DNA of 63,660 bases, taken from positions 1 through 63,660 of the forward strand of contig CAYLKO010000009.1 in the NCBI GenBank assembly GCA_964384525.1, read 5' to 3'. Source of the stretch: SHZI01 sp964384525. GTDB lineage: Bacteria; Pseudomonadota; Gammaproteobacteria; Steroidobacterales; GCA-2729495. The translations under genes and the position numbers were made by a program. Every line of letters begins with the position of its first letter. The first letter of the stretch is position 1. This document shows positions 16,258 through 24,920 of this stretch, piece after piece. The notes below the pieces were generated by a model. The model did not search any database and was not told the origin of the DNA. It saw only the letters and a list, made by a program, of their open reading frames with translations.

Positions 16258-17115
16258 ATGACGCGAGTGCCCCTGCACAACCAGCGACTGATTGCCGTTA
16301 CCGGCGCCGATCGCGTGTCGTTTCTGCAGGGCCAACTCACCCAGGACATGAGCCTCCTTGCCGCCGACACCGCGATGTTGACCGGCGGTGCGGATGCCAA
16401 GGGCCGGCTGCAGTTTTCCGCCTGCGCCTTCACGCTGCGCATGCAGGACGATGAGGCCATCGCACTGGTGGTACCGGCGGAACTCGCCGAGGCACTGATC
16501 AAGCGCCTGCAACTGTATGTCCTGCGCGCCAAGGTGCGGCTTGCCCTGTCCGATCAGGCGCTCATTGGCGTGCTGGGTGGAGGGCCGTCGGATACATCCG
16601 CAACTGTCGTGCAATTGCCGGGCAGCGGCGATCGCCAGCTCCTGCTCGGCGCCTCATCCGGCGGGTTGCCTGCCGCAGCCTCATTCGAACCCGACAACGC
16701 CTGGGAACTGGCGGAACTCCGCGCCGGCCTGCCGACCATCGTGCGGGCCACCGCCGGCCAGTTCGTGCCGCAAATGGTCAACCTGGATCTGCTGGACGGC
16801 ATCAGTTTCACCAAAGGTTGTTACACGGGGCAGGAAATCGTTGCCCGGATGAAGTACCTGGGTCGGGTCAAGCGCCGCATGCTGCGTTTTTCCGCCGATG
16901 GACCACCGCCGCCAGCCGGTGCCGCCCTGCATGCCAGCCGCGGCGCGGCCGGTCACGGCACGGTTGGTCAGGTTGTCCGCTCAGCCGCGACGCCCGCCGG
17001 TTGCGAATTCCTGGCCGTCGTCAGCCTCGATGAGCTGCCGGATCCGGTTTTTCTGGACGAAGCCATGACGCACCCGGCGCACCGTCAGGGCCTGCCCTAC
17101 AAAATTCCGTTGTAG
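16258..17115 (+). CDS. ygfZ: YgfZ/GcvT-family folate-binding protein
   Basis: Folate-dependent protein that helps maintain or repair iron-sulfur enzymes. The 285 residues contain the family hallmark KGCYTGQEIVARMKYLG near 190-206 with its essential cysteine. The N-terminal strand motif (ITGxD in relatives) appears as AVTGADRVSFLQGQLTQD. I start it at the ATG at 16258, with AGGG 10 bases upstream, because earlier in-frame codons run into the divergent SDHAF4 gene. It is divergently paired with the sdh operon, a natural place for an Fe-S maintenance factor. A 16-base tandem repeat covers its stop codon. Confidence 0.95.
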   Translation: MTRVPLHNQRLIAVTGADRVSFLQGQLTQDMSLLAADTAMLTGGADAKGRLQFSACAFTLRMQDDEAIALVVPAELAEALIKRLQLYVLRAKVRLALSDQALIGVLGGGPSDTSATVVQLPGSGDRQLLLGASSGGLPAAASFEPDNAWELAELRAGLPTIVRATAGQFVPQMVNLDLLDGISFTKGCYTGQEIVARMKYLGRVKRRMLRFSADGPPPPAGAALHASRGAAGHGTVGQVVRSAATPAGCEFLAVVSLDELPDPVFLDEAMTHPAHRQGLPYKIPL

Positions 17116-17147
17116 GGAAATTCCGTTGCAGGGAAATTCCGTTGCAG
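17102..17147. repeat. Short tandem repeat, 16-base unit, about 2.9 copies
   Basis: The unit ggaaattccgttgcag occurs twice exactly (17116-17131 and 17132-17147). It is preceded by a third, nearly complete copy (17102-17115) that supplies the last codons of ygfZ, where tgtag replaces tgcag and creates the stop. The array fills most of the short convergent gap between ygfZ and lysS. It is probably a recent slippage or duplication product. Confidence 0.9.
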
Positions 17148-17157
17148 GCGGCGCCTG

Positions 17158-18651
17158 TCAGCTGGCCGGCCCGCTGTCCCGCAGATGCGGGAACAGCAGC
17201 ACATCGCGGATGGATGCCTGGTTGGCAATGAACATGACCAGCCGATCCACGCCGATGCCGAGGCCGGCAGTCGGCGGCATGCCGTACTCCAGCGCGGTGA
17301 TGTAGTCACTGTCGTAGAACATGGCTTCGAGGTCGCCCGCATCCTTCTGCGCCACCTGCGCCCGAAAGCGCTCGGCCTGGTCTTCGGGATCGTTCAGCTC
17401 GGAAAAGCCATTGGCGAGTTCGCGCCCGCACAGGAAGAACTCGAAGCGGTCGGTGAGAAAGGGATCTGCATCGCTGCGCCGGGCCAGCGGCGAGACCTCC
17501 GCCGGATAGCCGGTGATGAAGGTTGGCTCCATCAAGCGGTGCTCGGCGGTTTTCTCGAAGATCTCGATCAGGAGTTTCCCGGCGCCATGAGCCGGCTGCA
17601 CCGTCACGCCCAGGGCCGTGCAGCGCTCGCGCAGATAGGCCGTGTCGCGCAACCTGGCGGGATCGATGCCGGGATTGTAGTGGCACACCACCTCCTCCAC
17701 CGAAAACCGGTGAAAAGGTGCGGCGAGGTCGTACTGGCGCCCCTGATACTCGACCGTCGTCGTGCCCAGCACATGCACCGCGAGACTGCGCAGTAGATTT
17801 TCCAGCAGATCGATCAGCGTCCTGTAATCTGCATAGGCCAGGTACAACTCCAGCATCGTGAACTCGGGGTTGTGCCGGGTCGACACGCCTTCGTTGCGAA
17901 AATTCCGGTTGAGTTCATAGACGCGCTCGAAGCCGCCGACAACCAGTCGCTTCAGATACAGTTCCGGCGCCACGCGCAGGTACAACTGCCGATCCAGGGC
18001 ATTGTGGTGCGTGATGAAGGGCCGGGCCACGGCGCCACCGGGAATCGCCTGCATCATCGGCGTCTCGACTTCCATGAAATCCAGGCTGCCGAGATAACCA
18101 CGCAGGAACTGCACGACCCGGGTGCGGATCTCGAACACGCGGCGCGTGTCCTCGTTGACGATCAGATCCACATACCGCTGGCGATAGCGCGTCTCCTGAT
18201 CCGACAAGCCGTGAAACTTCTCCGGCAGGGGCTGCAGCGACTTGGTCAGCAGGATCAGTTCCACGGCCTTGACGCTGAGCTCGCCGGTCTTCGTCCGGAA
18301 GACATGGCCACGGATGCCGATGATGTCGCCCAGATCCAGGCTCTTGAACAGTGCGTAGGCATCGTCGCCAACGCCCTCGCGCTGCACGAATACCTGGATC
18401 CGTCCGGAGCGGTCCTGCAGTGTTGCAAAGCTGGCCTTGCCCATGATCCGGCGGGTCAGCATGCGGCCACCAACCTGCACCTCGATGGGTTCGGCCTCCA
18501 GCGTTTCGTTGCTGTAGCCCTCGTAAGTGGCATGCAGCTGGCCTGCCAGGGCGCTACGCCGGAAGCTGTTCGGAAACTTGAAGCCCGCGCTGCGCAGCTC
18601 GGCGAGTTTGCGGCGTCGCTCGGCAACGAGCTTGTTGTCGTCCTGTGTCAT
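17158..18651 (-). CDS. lysS: Lysyl-tRNA synthetase (class II)
   Basis: Charges tRNA-Lys with lysine. The 497 residues match the class II enzyme: N-terminal OB-fold anticodon-binding domain (GRMLTRRIMGKASFATLQDR), motif 2 (NRNFRNEGVSTRHNPEFTML) and motif 3 (MPPTAGLGIGVDRLVM). It follows prfB with only 2 bases between them, the same prfB-lysS pair as in E. coli and many relatives. Confidence 0.98.
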   Translation of the reverse strand: MTQDDNKLVAERRRKLAELRSAGFKFPNSFRRSALAGQLHATYEGYSNETLEAEPIEVQVGGRMLTRRIMGKASFATLQDRSGRIQVFVQREGVGDDAYALFKSLDLGDIIGIRGHVFRTKTGELSVKAVELILLTKSLQPLPEKFHGLSDQETRYRQRYVDLIVNEDTRRVFEIRTRVVQFLRGYLGSLDFMEVETPMMQAIPGGAVARPFITHHNALDRQLYLRVAPELYLKRLVVGGFERVYELNRNFRNEGVSTRHNPEFTMLELYLAYADYRTLIDLLENLLRSLAVHVLGTTTVEYQGRQYDLAAPFHRFSVEEVVCHYNPGIDPARLRDTAYLRERCTALGVTVQPAHGAGKLLIEIFEKTAEHRLMEPTFITGYPAEVSPLARRSDADPFLTDRFEFFLCGRELANGFSELNDPEDQAERFRAQVAQKDAGDLEAMFYDSDYITALEYGMPPTAGLGIGVDRLVMFIANQASIRDVLLFPHLRDSGPAS

Positions 18652-18653
18652 GC

Positions 18654-19749
18654 CTAGAGGCCCTGCTGCAAACTTGCCGCCAGAAATTTCGCGAGATCGC
18701 CATCCAGGATCTTGTCCGGACTGCCCGATTCAACCCCGGTGCGGAGATCCTTCACCCGCGACTGATCCAGAACATAGGACCGGATCTGCTGGCCCCAACC
18801 GACATCGGTCTTGCTGTCTTCCAGGATCTGGGCCTCGGCGCGCCGCCTCTGTTCTTCCAATTCATACAACTTGGCCCGCAATTGCTTCATGGCGGTGGCC
18901 CGGTTCTTGTGCTGGGAACGTTCGTTCTGGCACTGGACGACGGTGTTCGTCGGCATGTGGGTGATGCGGACGGCGGATTCCGTCTTGTTCACATGCTGAC
19001 CACCGGCGCCGCTGGCCCGGTAGACGTCGATGCGCAGATCCGAGGGGTCGATCTCGATCTCGATGTCGTCATCGATCTCGGGTGAAACAAACACGGCGGC
19101 AAAGGAGGTGTGCCGACGATTGCCCGAATCGAAGGGGCTCTTCCGCACCAGGCGATGGACGCCGGTCTCGGTACGCAGCCAGCCATAGGCAAACGGCCCG
19201 GTCACGTGAATCGTCGCGCTCTTCACCCCGGCAACTTCACCGGCCGACACTTCGATCATCTCGGTGGAAAACCCGTTGGACTCGGCATACATCAGATACT
19301 TGCGCATCTTCATCCCGGCCCAGTCTTGGGCTTCGGTGCCGCCGGCACCTGTCTGGATTTCCACGAAGGCATTGGCCTGATCGTGCTTGCCGGCGAACAT
19401 CCGCGAAAACTCGAGCTGCTCGACGGCAGCCGCCACCTGCTTGAGGTCCCGCAGCACCTCCTCCACCGTCCCGGCATCGTTCTCTTCTTCGGCAAGCTCC
19501 AGCAGTCCGCTGGAATCTTCAAGGCCCCGGTCGATCTTCTCGATGCGCCCGACCACGAGCTCGAGATCGGCCTGCTCCTTGCCGAGTTGATGGGCACGTG
19601 GCTGATCGTTCCAGACAGCCGGATCCTGCAGGGCTTCACGAACCTCACTCAACCGGCGCTGCTTGGCCTCAAGGTCAAAGGTACCCCCTGAGAGCGCCAC
19701 TGCGCTCGCGAAGGTCGCGGATATTGAGCTTGATCTGGGCTGTTTCCAT
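18654..19749 (-). CDS. prfB: Peptide chain release factor 2, made by programmed +1 frameshift
   Basis: Releases finished proteins at UGA and UAA. The reading frame is split: 24 codons from the ATG at 19749 run into an in-frame TGA at 19675-19677, and the rest continues in the +1 frame from GAC at 19676 to the stop at 18654, 364 residues in all. The signals are those of the classic RF2 autoregulatory frameshift: AGGGGG, then TAC, CTT and TGA followed by C. The release-factor body has the tripeptide SPF (RKSPFDSGNRRHTSF) and the catalytic GGQ (GAGGQHVNKTES). Annotation tools may truncate it or extend it wrongly upstream. It precedes lysS. Confidence 0.97.
19675..19689 (-). promoter_or_regulatory. 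RF2 programmed +1 frameshift site
   Basis: On the minus strand, AGGGGG (19684-19689) acts as an internal Shine-Dalgarno element, then TAC, then the slippery CTT (19678-19680), then TGA (19675-19677) followed by C. When RF2 is scarce, the ribosome pauses at UGA and slips from CUU to UUU. This is the same arrangement as in E. coli prfB apart from a synonymous TAC for TAT. Confidence 0.95.
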
Positions 19750-19790
19750 GGGATTTTCTGTCGGGAATGCAACGCGCCGAGCCGCGAATG

Positions 19791-21605
19791 CTAGACGGAT
19801 TCCAGATGCTCAACAACCAGCTGGACGCTGCGCGTGCCGCGGTAGTCGTTGATATCGAGGCGATAGACCAGGCGTGCAAGTTGCGGGGAACCACCGGCAA
19901 GCGGTGTGCGGTTGAAGGCGATCCCGTCCAGAACCGGCCCGCCCGCTTCCAGCTGCACTTTCACCTTCAGGTGCTTTTCCCCGACCAGCCGCTGCTCGCG
20001 GAGCAGAAACCGGTTCTCGAACAACGGCTCCGGAAAGCCCTGACCCCAGGGTCCATGGTCTGCCAGGATTTCAGCCATCGCCAGTTGCAGGTCGGGGCCA
20101 TCGAGCCCGCCATCGGTCCAGACTACATTGACGCCCGGTTGCAGACCGCCGTCCACGCCCGCCCCACCGATCGTGGCCGCGGCCACGGCGCGGGTCACGG
20201 CAGCGGTCCAGGCATCCCGGAATGCGGCCAGATCCGCTGCGGGTATCGACATGCCAGCCGCCATGGCATGGCCACCGAAGCGCACCCCGGCCGCCGTTGC
20301 CGCCGGCAGCAGGGTCAGCGCCGTGGCAATCGCGTCCCGCACATGCACGCCCGGCACCGAACGAGCCGAGCCACGCAGCCAGCCGGCCTCGGTGGCCCGG
20401 GCCATGGCAATGGCGGGCAAGGCGGTATGTTCACGCAAGCGGCTCGCCACCAGACCCACGATGCCCTGGTGCCAGCGTTCGTCAAACAGGCAAAGCGCGG
20501 TGCCGGCATCCGCATCCGGCAGGTCAGCCAGCAACTCGCCGGCCTCGATCTGCATCCGCTCCTGCAGCGAGCGCCGCTCCGTATTCAAGGCATCGAGCTC
20601 GGCCGCCTGCCGGCCGGCGGCAGCCGCATCCGGCGCAAGCAGGCAGTTCACGCCGAGCGTCATGTCGGTGAGGCGGCCGGCGGCATTCAGGCGCGGCGCA
20701 ATGGCAAAACCCAGATCAGCCGCACAGGCCCGGGCCGGCTCACGGCCAGCCACGCGAACCAGCGCCTCGATGCACGGCCGGCTTTGGCCAGCCCGGATAC
20801 GGCGCAGGCCCTCCGCCACCAGAATCCGGTTGTTGTAATCCAGCGGAACCAGATCAGCCACGGTGCCGAGCGCCACCAGATCCAGGCAGGCGGTGACCAC
20901 GTCCCGCGCTGCCGCTGCGGAGATCACGCCGAGTTCGGCCAGGCGGCGGCCGACGGCGGCAAAAACATAAAACGCGACACCCACACCACACAGCGCCGGA
21001 CTGCCGAACTGCGCGCCGGGCAGATTCGGATTGACGATCACCACGCCATCCGGCAACTCGGGGCCGGCCAGATGATGATCCGTGATCACGACATCCATGC
21101 CCAGATCGCGGGCCCGCTGCACACCCTCCACGCTGGTGATCCCGTTATCGACGGTCACGAGCAGCCCGGGTGAGTGAGGCGCAGGTCGTGCCGCTGCCAG
21201 CTCGGCGATGGCCGGCGACAGGCCGTAACCCAGATGGAACCGGTCAGGCACCAGGAAATCCGGATCGCTGAAGCCGAAGGCACGCAGGCACTGCAGAGCG
21301 AGGGCGGTGGCCGTGGCGCCATCGGTGTCGAAGTCGCCGATCACCAGCACCCGTTCGCCGCTGACGCGGGCCTCAGCCAGTCGGGCGGCAGCGGCGTGAA
21401 CGCCGGGCAATTCACCCACCGGCAGCAGGTGGGCAAGACCGAGCTTCAGCTGCTCCGGTGCGATTCCGCGGGCCGCCAGCACCCGGCGAATGACCGGATG
21501 CAAACCGGCCGGCAACGCCGCGGCGCACGCGGCAGAAACCGGGCGACGACGAATTTCGGTCCGGGCAGCCGCCCGATCCACAGCCGAACCCACGGCCAAA
21601 CCCAT
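19791..21605 (-). CDS. recJ: Single-stranded-DNA-specific exonuclease RecJ
   Basis: 5'-3' exonuclease of the DHH superfamily used in recombination, mismatch and base-excision repair. The 604 residues hold the metal-binding motifs GDFDTDGATATAL, VDNGI, TDHHLAG and LGTVADLVPL, the RLNAAGRL motif, and the DHHA1 glycine motif FGGHAMAAGMS near 440. It is upstream of prfB on the same strand and divergent from an Mth938-like gene with only 29 bases between the starts, so the promoters must overlap coding sequence. Confidence 0.97.
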   Translation of the reverse strand: MGLAVGSAVDRAAARTEIRRRPVSAACAAALPAGLHPVIRRVLAARGIAPEQLKLGLAHLLPVGELPGVHAAAARLAEARVSGERVLVIGDFDTDGATATALALQCLRAFGFSDPDFLVPDRFHLGYGLSPAIAELAAARPAPHSPGLLVTVDNGITSVEGVQRARDLGMDVVITDHHLAGPELPDGVVIVNPNLPGAQFGSPALCGVGVAFYVFAAVGRRLAELGVISAAAARDVVTACLDLVALGTVADLVPLDYNNRILVAEGLRRIRAGQSRPCIEALVRVAGREPARACAADLGFAIAPRLNAAGRLTDMTLGVNCLLAPDAAAAGRQAAELDALNTERRSLQERMQIEAGELLADLPDADAGTALCLFDERWHQGIVGLVASRLREHTALPAIAMARATEAGWLRGSARSVPGVHVRDAIATALTLLPAATAAGVRFGGHAMAAGMSIPAADLAAFRDAWTAAVTRAVAAATIGGAGVDGGLQPGVNVVWTDGGLDGPDLQLAMAEILADHGPWGQGFPEPLFENRFLLREQRLVGEKHLKVKVQLEAGGPVLDGIAFNRTPLAGGSPQLARLVYRLDINDYRGTRSVQLVVEHLESV

Positions 21606-21634
21606 GTTATCGTCGCATCCGGCAGGAAATCGGC

Positions 21635-22000
21635 ATGAAGCTGCACGCAGAAAAAGGTTCGGGAAATTATATACAGTCGGTCACTGGCGAGGCGGTGCTG
21701 ATTGACGGCATGCAGTACCGCACGCCGCTCATGGTCACGCCGGAGCGGCTCATCACGAACTGGCTGCCGCCGGCTCTGGATCAGCTGACGCCCGATGATT
21801 TTCAGGTCGCCATGGACCTTGAACCCGAGCTGATCCTGCTGGGCACCGGCACAGCGCATCACTTTGTCAGCAATCACCTGATGACCGCCATCATGAAGCG
21901 TGGCGTCGGCTTCGAGGTCATGGCCAATGCCGCCGCCTGTCGCACGTACAACGTCCTGAGCGCGGAAGATCGCCGCGTGTTGGTGGCCCTGCTCGGTTAG
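21635..22000 (+). CDS. Mth938-like (DUF498) small protein
   Basis: A 121-residue protein of the Mth938/Xcc1710 family, recognised by DGMQYRTPLMVTPERLI, PELILLGTGTAHHFVSN and GVGFEVMANAAACRTYNVLS. Members are related to human AAMDC and NDUFAF3; the bacterial role is not established. No catalytic motif, signal peptide or membrane span is visible. It is divergent from recJ and convergent with nlpD, with only 6 bases to the nlpD stop. Confidence 0.85.
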   Translation: MKLHAEKGSGNYIQSVTGEAVLIDGMQYRTPLMVTPERLITNWLPPALDQLTPDDFQVAMDLEPELILLGTGTAHHFVSNHLMTAIMKRGVGFEVMANAAACRTYNVLSAEDRRVLVALLG

Positions 22001-22006
22001 TTGTGC

Positions 22007-22807
22007 CTAAGGCCGCGCGGGCAGTTGCGTGAGTGGATCCACCGGCGCCCCATTCCGCCGAATTTCGAAATGCAGGAGTGCGCGTCGATCGCGGGTGACT
22101 GCCGATGGCCCCTCGCCCATCCTGGCGATGGTCTGGCCCGCTTGAACCTGCTCGCCTTCGCGCACCAGCAGCATCTCGTTGTAGCCATAGGCACTGAGCC
22201 AATCGGCGTTGTGCTTGATGATCAGCAATTCACCATAGCCAGCCAGCCCGTTGCCGGCATACACCACGAGACCACCCGCAGCGGCCTGCACCGCGGCGCC
22301 GATGCGGCCACCGAGCTGCACGCCCGAGGCGGTGAGCGGGGCATCACCGAAGCGGGCCACCAGCGGCCCGGTCACCGGCCACTGCCAGCGGGGCGGCATG
22401 ACCCCCGCGCCTGCGCCACCAGCCACTCCGGTCCCGGCAGCCGGGCCGACAGCAGATCCAGAGGCCGCGGTCGCCGGGCTGGCCGGCCCGGAGCCTTGCG
22501 GCGAGGTGAGGCGCAAGCGCTGCCCCACACGAATCAGGCTGCCGTCACCCAGATGGTTCCAGGCCGCGAGCGAGGTCACGCTGAGTCCGTACCGGAAGGC
22601 AATGGCATAGAGCGTCTCGCCTGTCTGCACGACATGCCAGGCCGGCCGCGCAGCGGTCGTTCTGTCGGCTGCCGGCGCCGGCCTCGCTGCCGGACGGCCA
22701 GCGCCCGGTTCATCCCAGCGGGTGGCACTGCTGCAGGCGGCCAGCACCAGACACAGGGACGACAACAGCAGGAGGCGCGGCAGGGACCATATGTGGCGGG
22801 ACAACAT
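22007..22807 (-). CDS. nlpD: NlpD-like lipoprotein, LysM plus degenerate LytM domain
   Basis: Outer-membrane lipoprotein that activates the septal amidase AmiC. It has a lipoprotein signal (MLSRHIWSLPRLLLLSSL to the lipobox LAAC, Cys25), an Ala/Pro-rich linker, a LysM domain (WHVVQTGETLYAIAFRYGLS) and a C-terminal LytM/M23 domain. The first metal-ligand motif is lost (GGRIGAAVQAAAGG), while HFEIRRNG remains, as in non-enzymatic NlpD activators. The start at 22807 gives the best signal peptide; further ATGs at 22831 and 22843 are possible. Unlike the usual order, rpoS does not follow. Confidence 0.92.
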   Translation of the reverse strand: MLSRHIWSLPRLLLLSSLCLVLAACSSATRWDEPGAGRPAARPAPAADRTTAARPAWHVVQTGETLYAIAFRYGLSVTSLAAWNHLGDGSLIRVGQRLRLTSPQGSGPASPATAASGSAVGPAAGTGVAGGAGAGVMPPRWQWPVTGPLVARFGDAPLTASGVQLGGRIGAAVQAAAGGLVVYAGNGLAGYGELLIIKHNADWLSAYGYNEMLLVREGEQVQAGQTIARMGEGPSAVTRDRRALLHFEIRRNGAPVDPLTQLPARP

Positions 22808-22868
22808 TGAAGACGATATCGGCGACGACATCGGGAACGGCATCAGGCGCTGCCCGCAAGACAATCGT

Positions 22869-23555
22869 TCAACCCGTGCCCTCGATGAGGGGCACGAAGG
22901 ACACCGGTGACAGCACTTCCCGCCGGTAGTCGTCGTCGGTGCGCGTGTAGCGCACGAGATCCTGATGGCCACCCGGCCCGACGGGGATGATCAGGCGCCC
23001 GCCCGGTGCCAGCTGTTCGAGCAGGGCAGCCGGCACCTCCGTCGGCGCCGCGGCCACGATGATTCCGGAGAACGGCGCCTGACCCGGCCAGCCCTGAAAG
23101 CCGTCACCGTGCCGATAGCGGATATTCTTGAAACCCAGCGCATTGAGCCGGTTGCGGGCCGCCTGTTGCAGGCTGCCGATGCGCTCGATGGTGAATATCT
23201 GCCGCACCAACGGCGACAACACGGCTGTCTGGTAGCCGCAGCCGGTACCCACCTCCAGCACTTTCTTCAACGGACCTTCGAAACCGGTGACCAGCGCCTG
23301 GGTCATCAGGGCGACGATCCATGGCTGGGAAATGGTCTGCCCCTGCCCGATCGGCAAAGCGCTGTCTTCATAGGCACGGCTCGCCAGGGCTTCATCCACG
23401 AACAGATGCCGGGGCACATGGCGAATCCGCTCCAGCACGGCAGGATTCGTGATGCCCGTTTCCCCGAGACGCTGCACCAGACGGTCGCGGGTGCGCGCCG
23501 AGGTCATGCCGATGCCGCGGATCGCCTGGTCTTCGTCGGTCACCGCGGCAGCCAC
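22869..23555 (-). CDS. pcm: Protein-L-isoaspartate O-methyltransferase
   Basis: Methylates L-isoaspartyl residues to begin repair of aged proteins. The 228 residues include the substrate segment IGQGQTISQPWIVALMTQAL and the SAM motif VLEVGTGCGYQTAVL. The first 16 bases overlap the end of surE; Met17 is an alternative start. The surE-pcm-nlpD order is the standard stationary-phase repair cluster of gammaproteobacteria. Confidence 0.96.
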   Translation of the reverse strand: MAAAVTDEDQAIRGIGMTSARTRDRLVQRLGETGITNPAVLERIRHVPRHLFVDEALASRAYEDSALPIGQGQTISQPWIVALMTQALVTGFEGPLKKVLEVGTGCGYQTAVLSPLVRQIFTIERIGSLQQAARNRLNALGFKNIRYRHGDGFQGWPGQAPFSGIIVAAAPTEVPAALLEQLAPGGRLIIPVGPGGHQDLVRYTRTDDDYRREVLSPVSFVPLIEGTG

Positions 23556-24280
23556 TCCGCCACCAGGCTGACCCGGTCGCGATCGGTCAGATCCAGCTTG
23601 AGCGGGGTCACGGAGACAAACCCTTCGGCGATGGCGTGGAAGTCCGTGCCCGGGCCGGCATCCTGGCCACCACCGGCAGCGCCCACCCAGTAGATCCTGC
23701 GGCCCTTGGGATCGCGGGCCTCCACCACCGGTTCGGAGCGGTGCCGGAATCCCAGGCGCGTGGCCTTGAAGCCGCGCAGCTCCGCATACGGCAGGTCGGG
23801 CACGTTGACGTTGAGGATGGTGTCGGGCGGCAAGGGCTTTTTGACCAGCGTCTGGAACAGCGTGCGAATCGCCTGGCCGGCGGTGTCGAAGTGGTGGTGG
23901 TCACCGGTCAGCGACACGGCGATCGCCGGCAAGCCGAGAAAGCGTCCCTCGACAGCCGCGGCCACCGTGCCGGAATACAACACGTCATCACCCAGGTTGG
24001 CGCCATGGTTGATGCCCGCAATCACCATGTCCGGCTCATGGTCCAGAAAACCGGTGATGGCAAGATGCACGCAATCGGTCGGCGTGCCGTTGACATAGTG
24101 AATGCCTTCACGGGTCCTGCCGATGCGCAGCGGCGCGTCGAGCGTCAGCGAGTGACTGGCGCCGCTCTGGTTCCGGTCGGGGGCCACGACCGTGATCTCC
24201 GCCAGATCCGACAGACTGAGTGCGAGGGTGGCCAGGCCATCAGCCAGATAGCCGTCATCATTGGACAGAAGGAGACGCAT
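23540..24280 (-). CDS. surE: 5'/3'-nucleotidase SurE
   Basis: Metal-dependent nucleoside monophosphatase, also active on short polyphosphate in characterised members. The 246 residues contain LLSNDDGYLADGLATL (metal ligands Asp8 and Asp9), the Ser-containing NQSGASHSLT, and GINHGANLGDDVLYSGT. It starts the surE-pcm-nlpD operon and is divergent from a Smr-domain gene. Confidence 0.97.
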   Translation of the reverse strand: MRLLLSNDDGYLADGLATLALSLSDLAEITVVAPDRNQSGASHSLTLDAPLRIGRTREGIHYVNGTPTDCVHLAITGFLDHEPDMVIAGINHGANLGDDVLYSGTVAAAVEGRFLGLPAIAVSLTGDHHHFDTAGQAIRTLFQTLVKKPLPPDTILNVNVPDLPYAELRGFKATRLGFRHRSEPVVEARDPKGRRIYWVGAAGGGQDAGPGTDFHAIAEGFVSVTPLKLDLTDRDRVSLVAEWLPR

Positions 24281-24356
24281 GGTGCAGCAGCCGGAAAAAC
24301 AAAGCTCTAGAATGCTAAATCATCGCACGTCATGCTGCGAGTCAGGAGCCACGGGA

Positions 24357-24920
24357 TTGAGGCCCAAATTGCCCAAACCGCCGGCTGCCAGCCACGAGGA
24401 CGGGACCAGCTTCAAATCGCTGATCGGTCCCGTGGAGCCGGTCAAGGCGCGTCGGCGGGTGCCGCTGGCAAAGCCTGCACCCTCGCCACGCGCCCGTTTT
24501 GCCCGCGCCGACAACCAGGCCGTGCTGCTGGAGGCCCTGACAATCGGCCCCGACGATGCCGATCTCGAATGCGGCGAGGAGCTGAGTTTTCGCCGACCCC
24601 ATGTGCCCATCAAGGTGCTGCGGGACCTCAAGCGCGGCAAGTACACGATCCAGGATGAAATCGATCTGCACGGACTGACCGCCAGGGAAGCGCGGCTGAT
24701 GCTCGGCGAATTCATGACCGACGTGCTGCGCCGTGACCGCCGCTGCATCCGCATCGTGCATGGCAAGGGCTTGCGCTCCGGCCCCCGCGGGCCGGTACTC
24801 AAGCAGAAACTCAATCAATGGCTGCCCTTGTGGGCTGAAGTGCTTGCCTACACCTCGGCGCCAGCCCGGGACGGGGGCACGGGCGCACTCTACGTGCTGC
24901 TGGCCCACCGGCGATTCTGA
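24357..24920 (+). CDS. Smr-domain (putative endonuclease) protein
   Basis: About 187 residues with a basic, Pro-rich N-terminal part and a C-terminal Smr domain: DLHGLTAREARLMLGEF near 117-133 and HGKGLRSGPRGPVLKQKL near 155-172. Smr domains of MutS2-like and SmrA/SmrB proteins nick nucleic acids; SmrB acts in ribosome rescue by cutting mRNA at collided ribosomes. I prefer the TTG at 24357 because AGGAG lies 8 bases upstream and the 76-base gap to surE then leaves room for promoters; an ATG at 24312 is the alternative. It abuts the next gene, which is convergent. Confidence 0.8.
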   Translation: MRPKLPKPPAASHEDGTSFKSLIGPVEPVKARRRVPLAKPAPSPRARFARADNQAVLLEALTIGPDDADLECGEELSFRRPHVPIKVLRDLKRGKYTIQDEIDLHGLTAREARLMLGEFMTDVLRRDRRCIRIVHGKGLRSGPRGPVLKQKLNQWLPLWAEVLAYTSAPARDGGTGALYVLLAHRRF

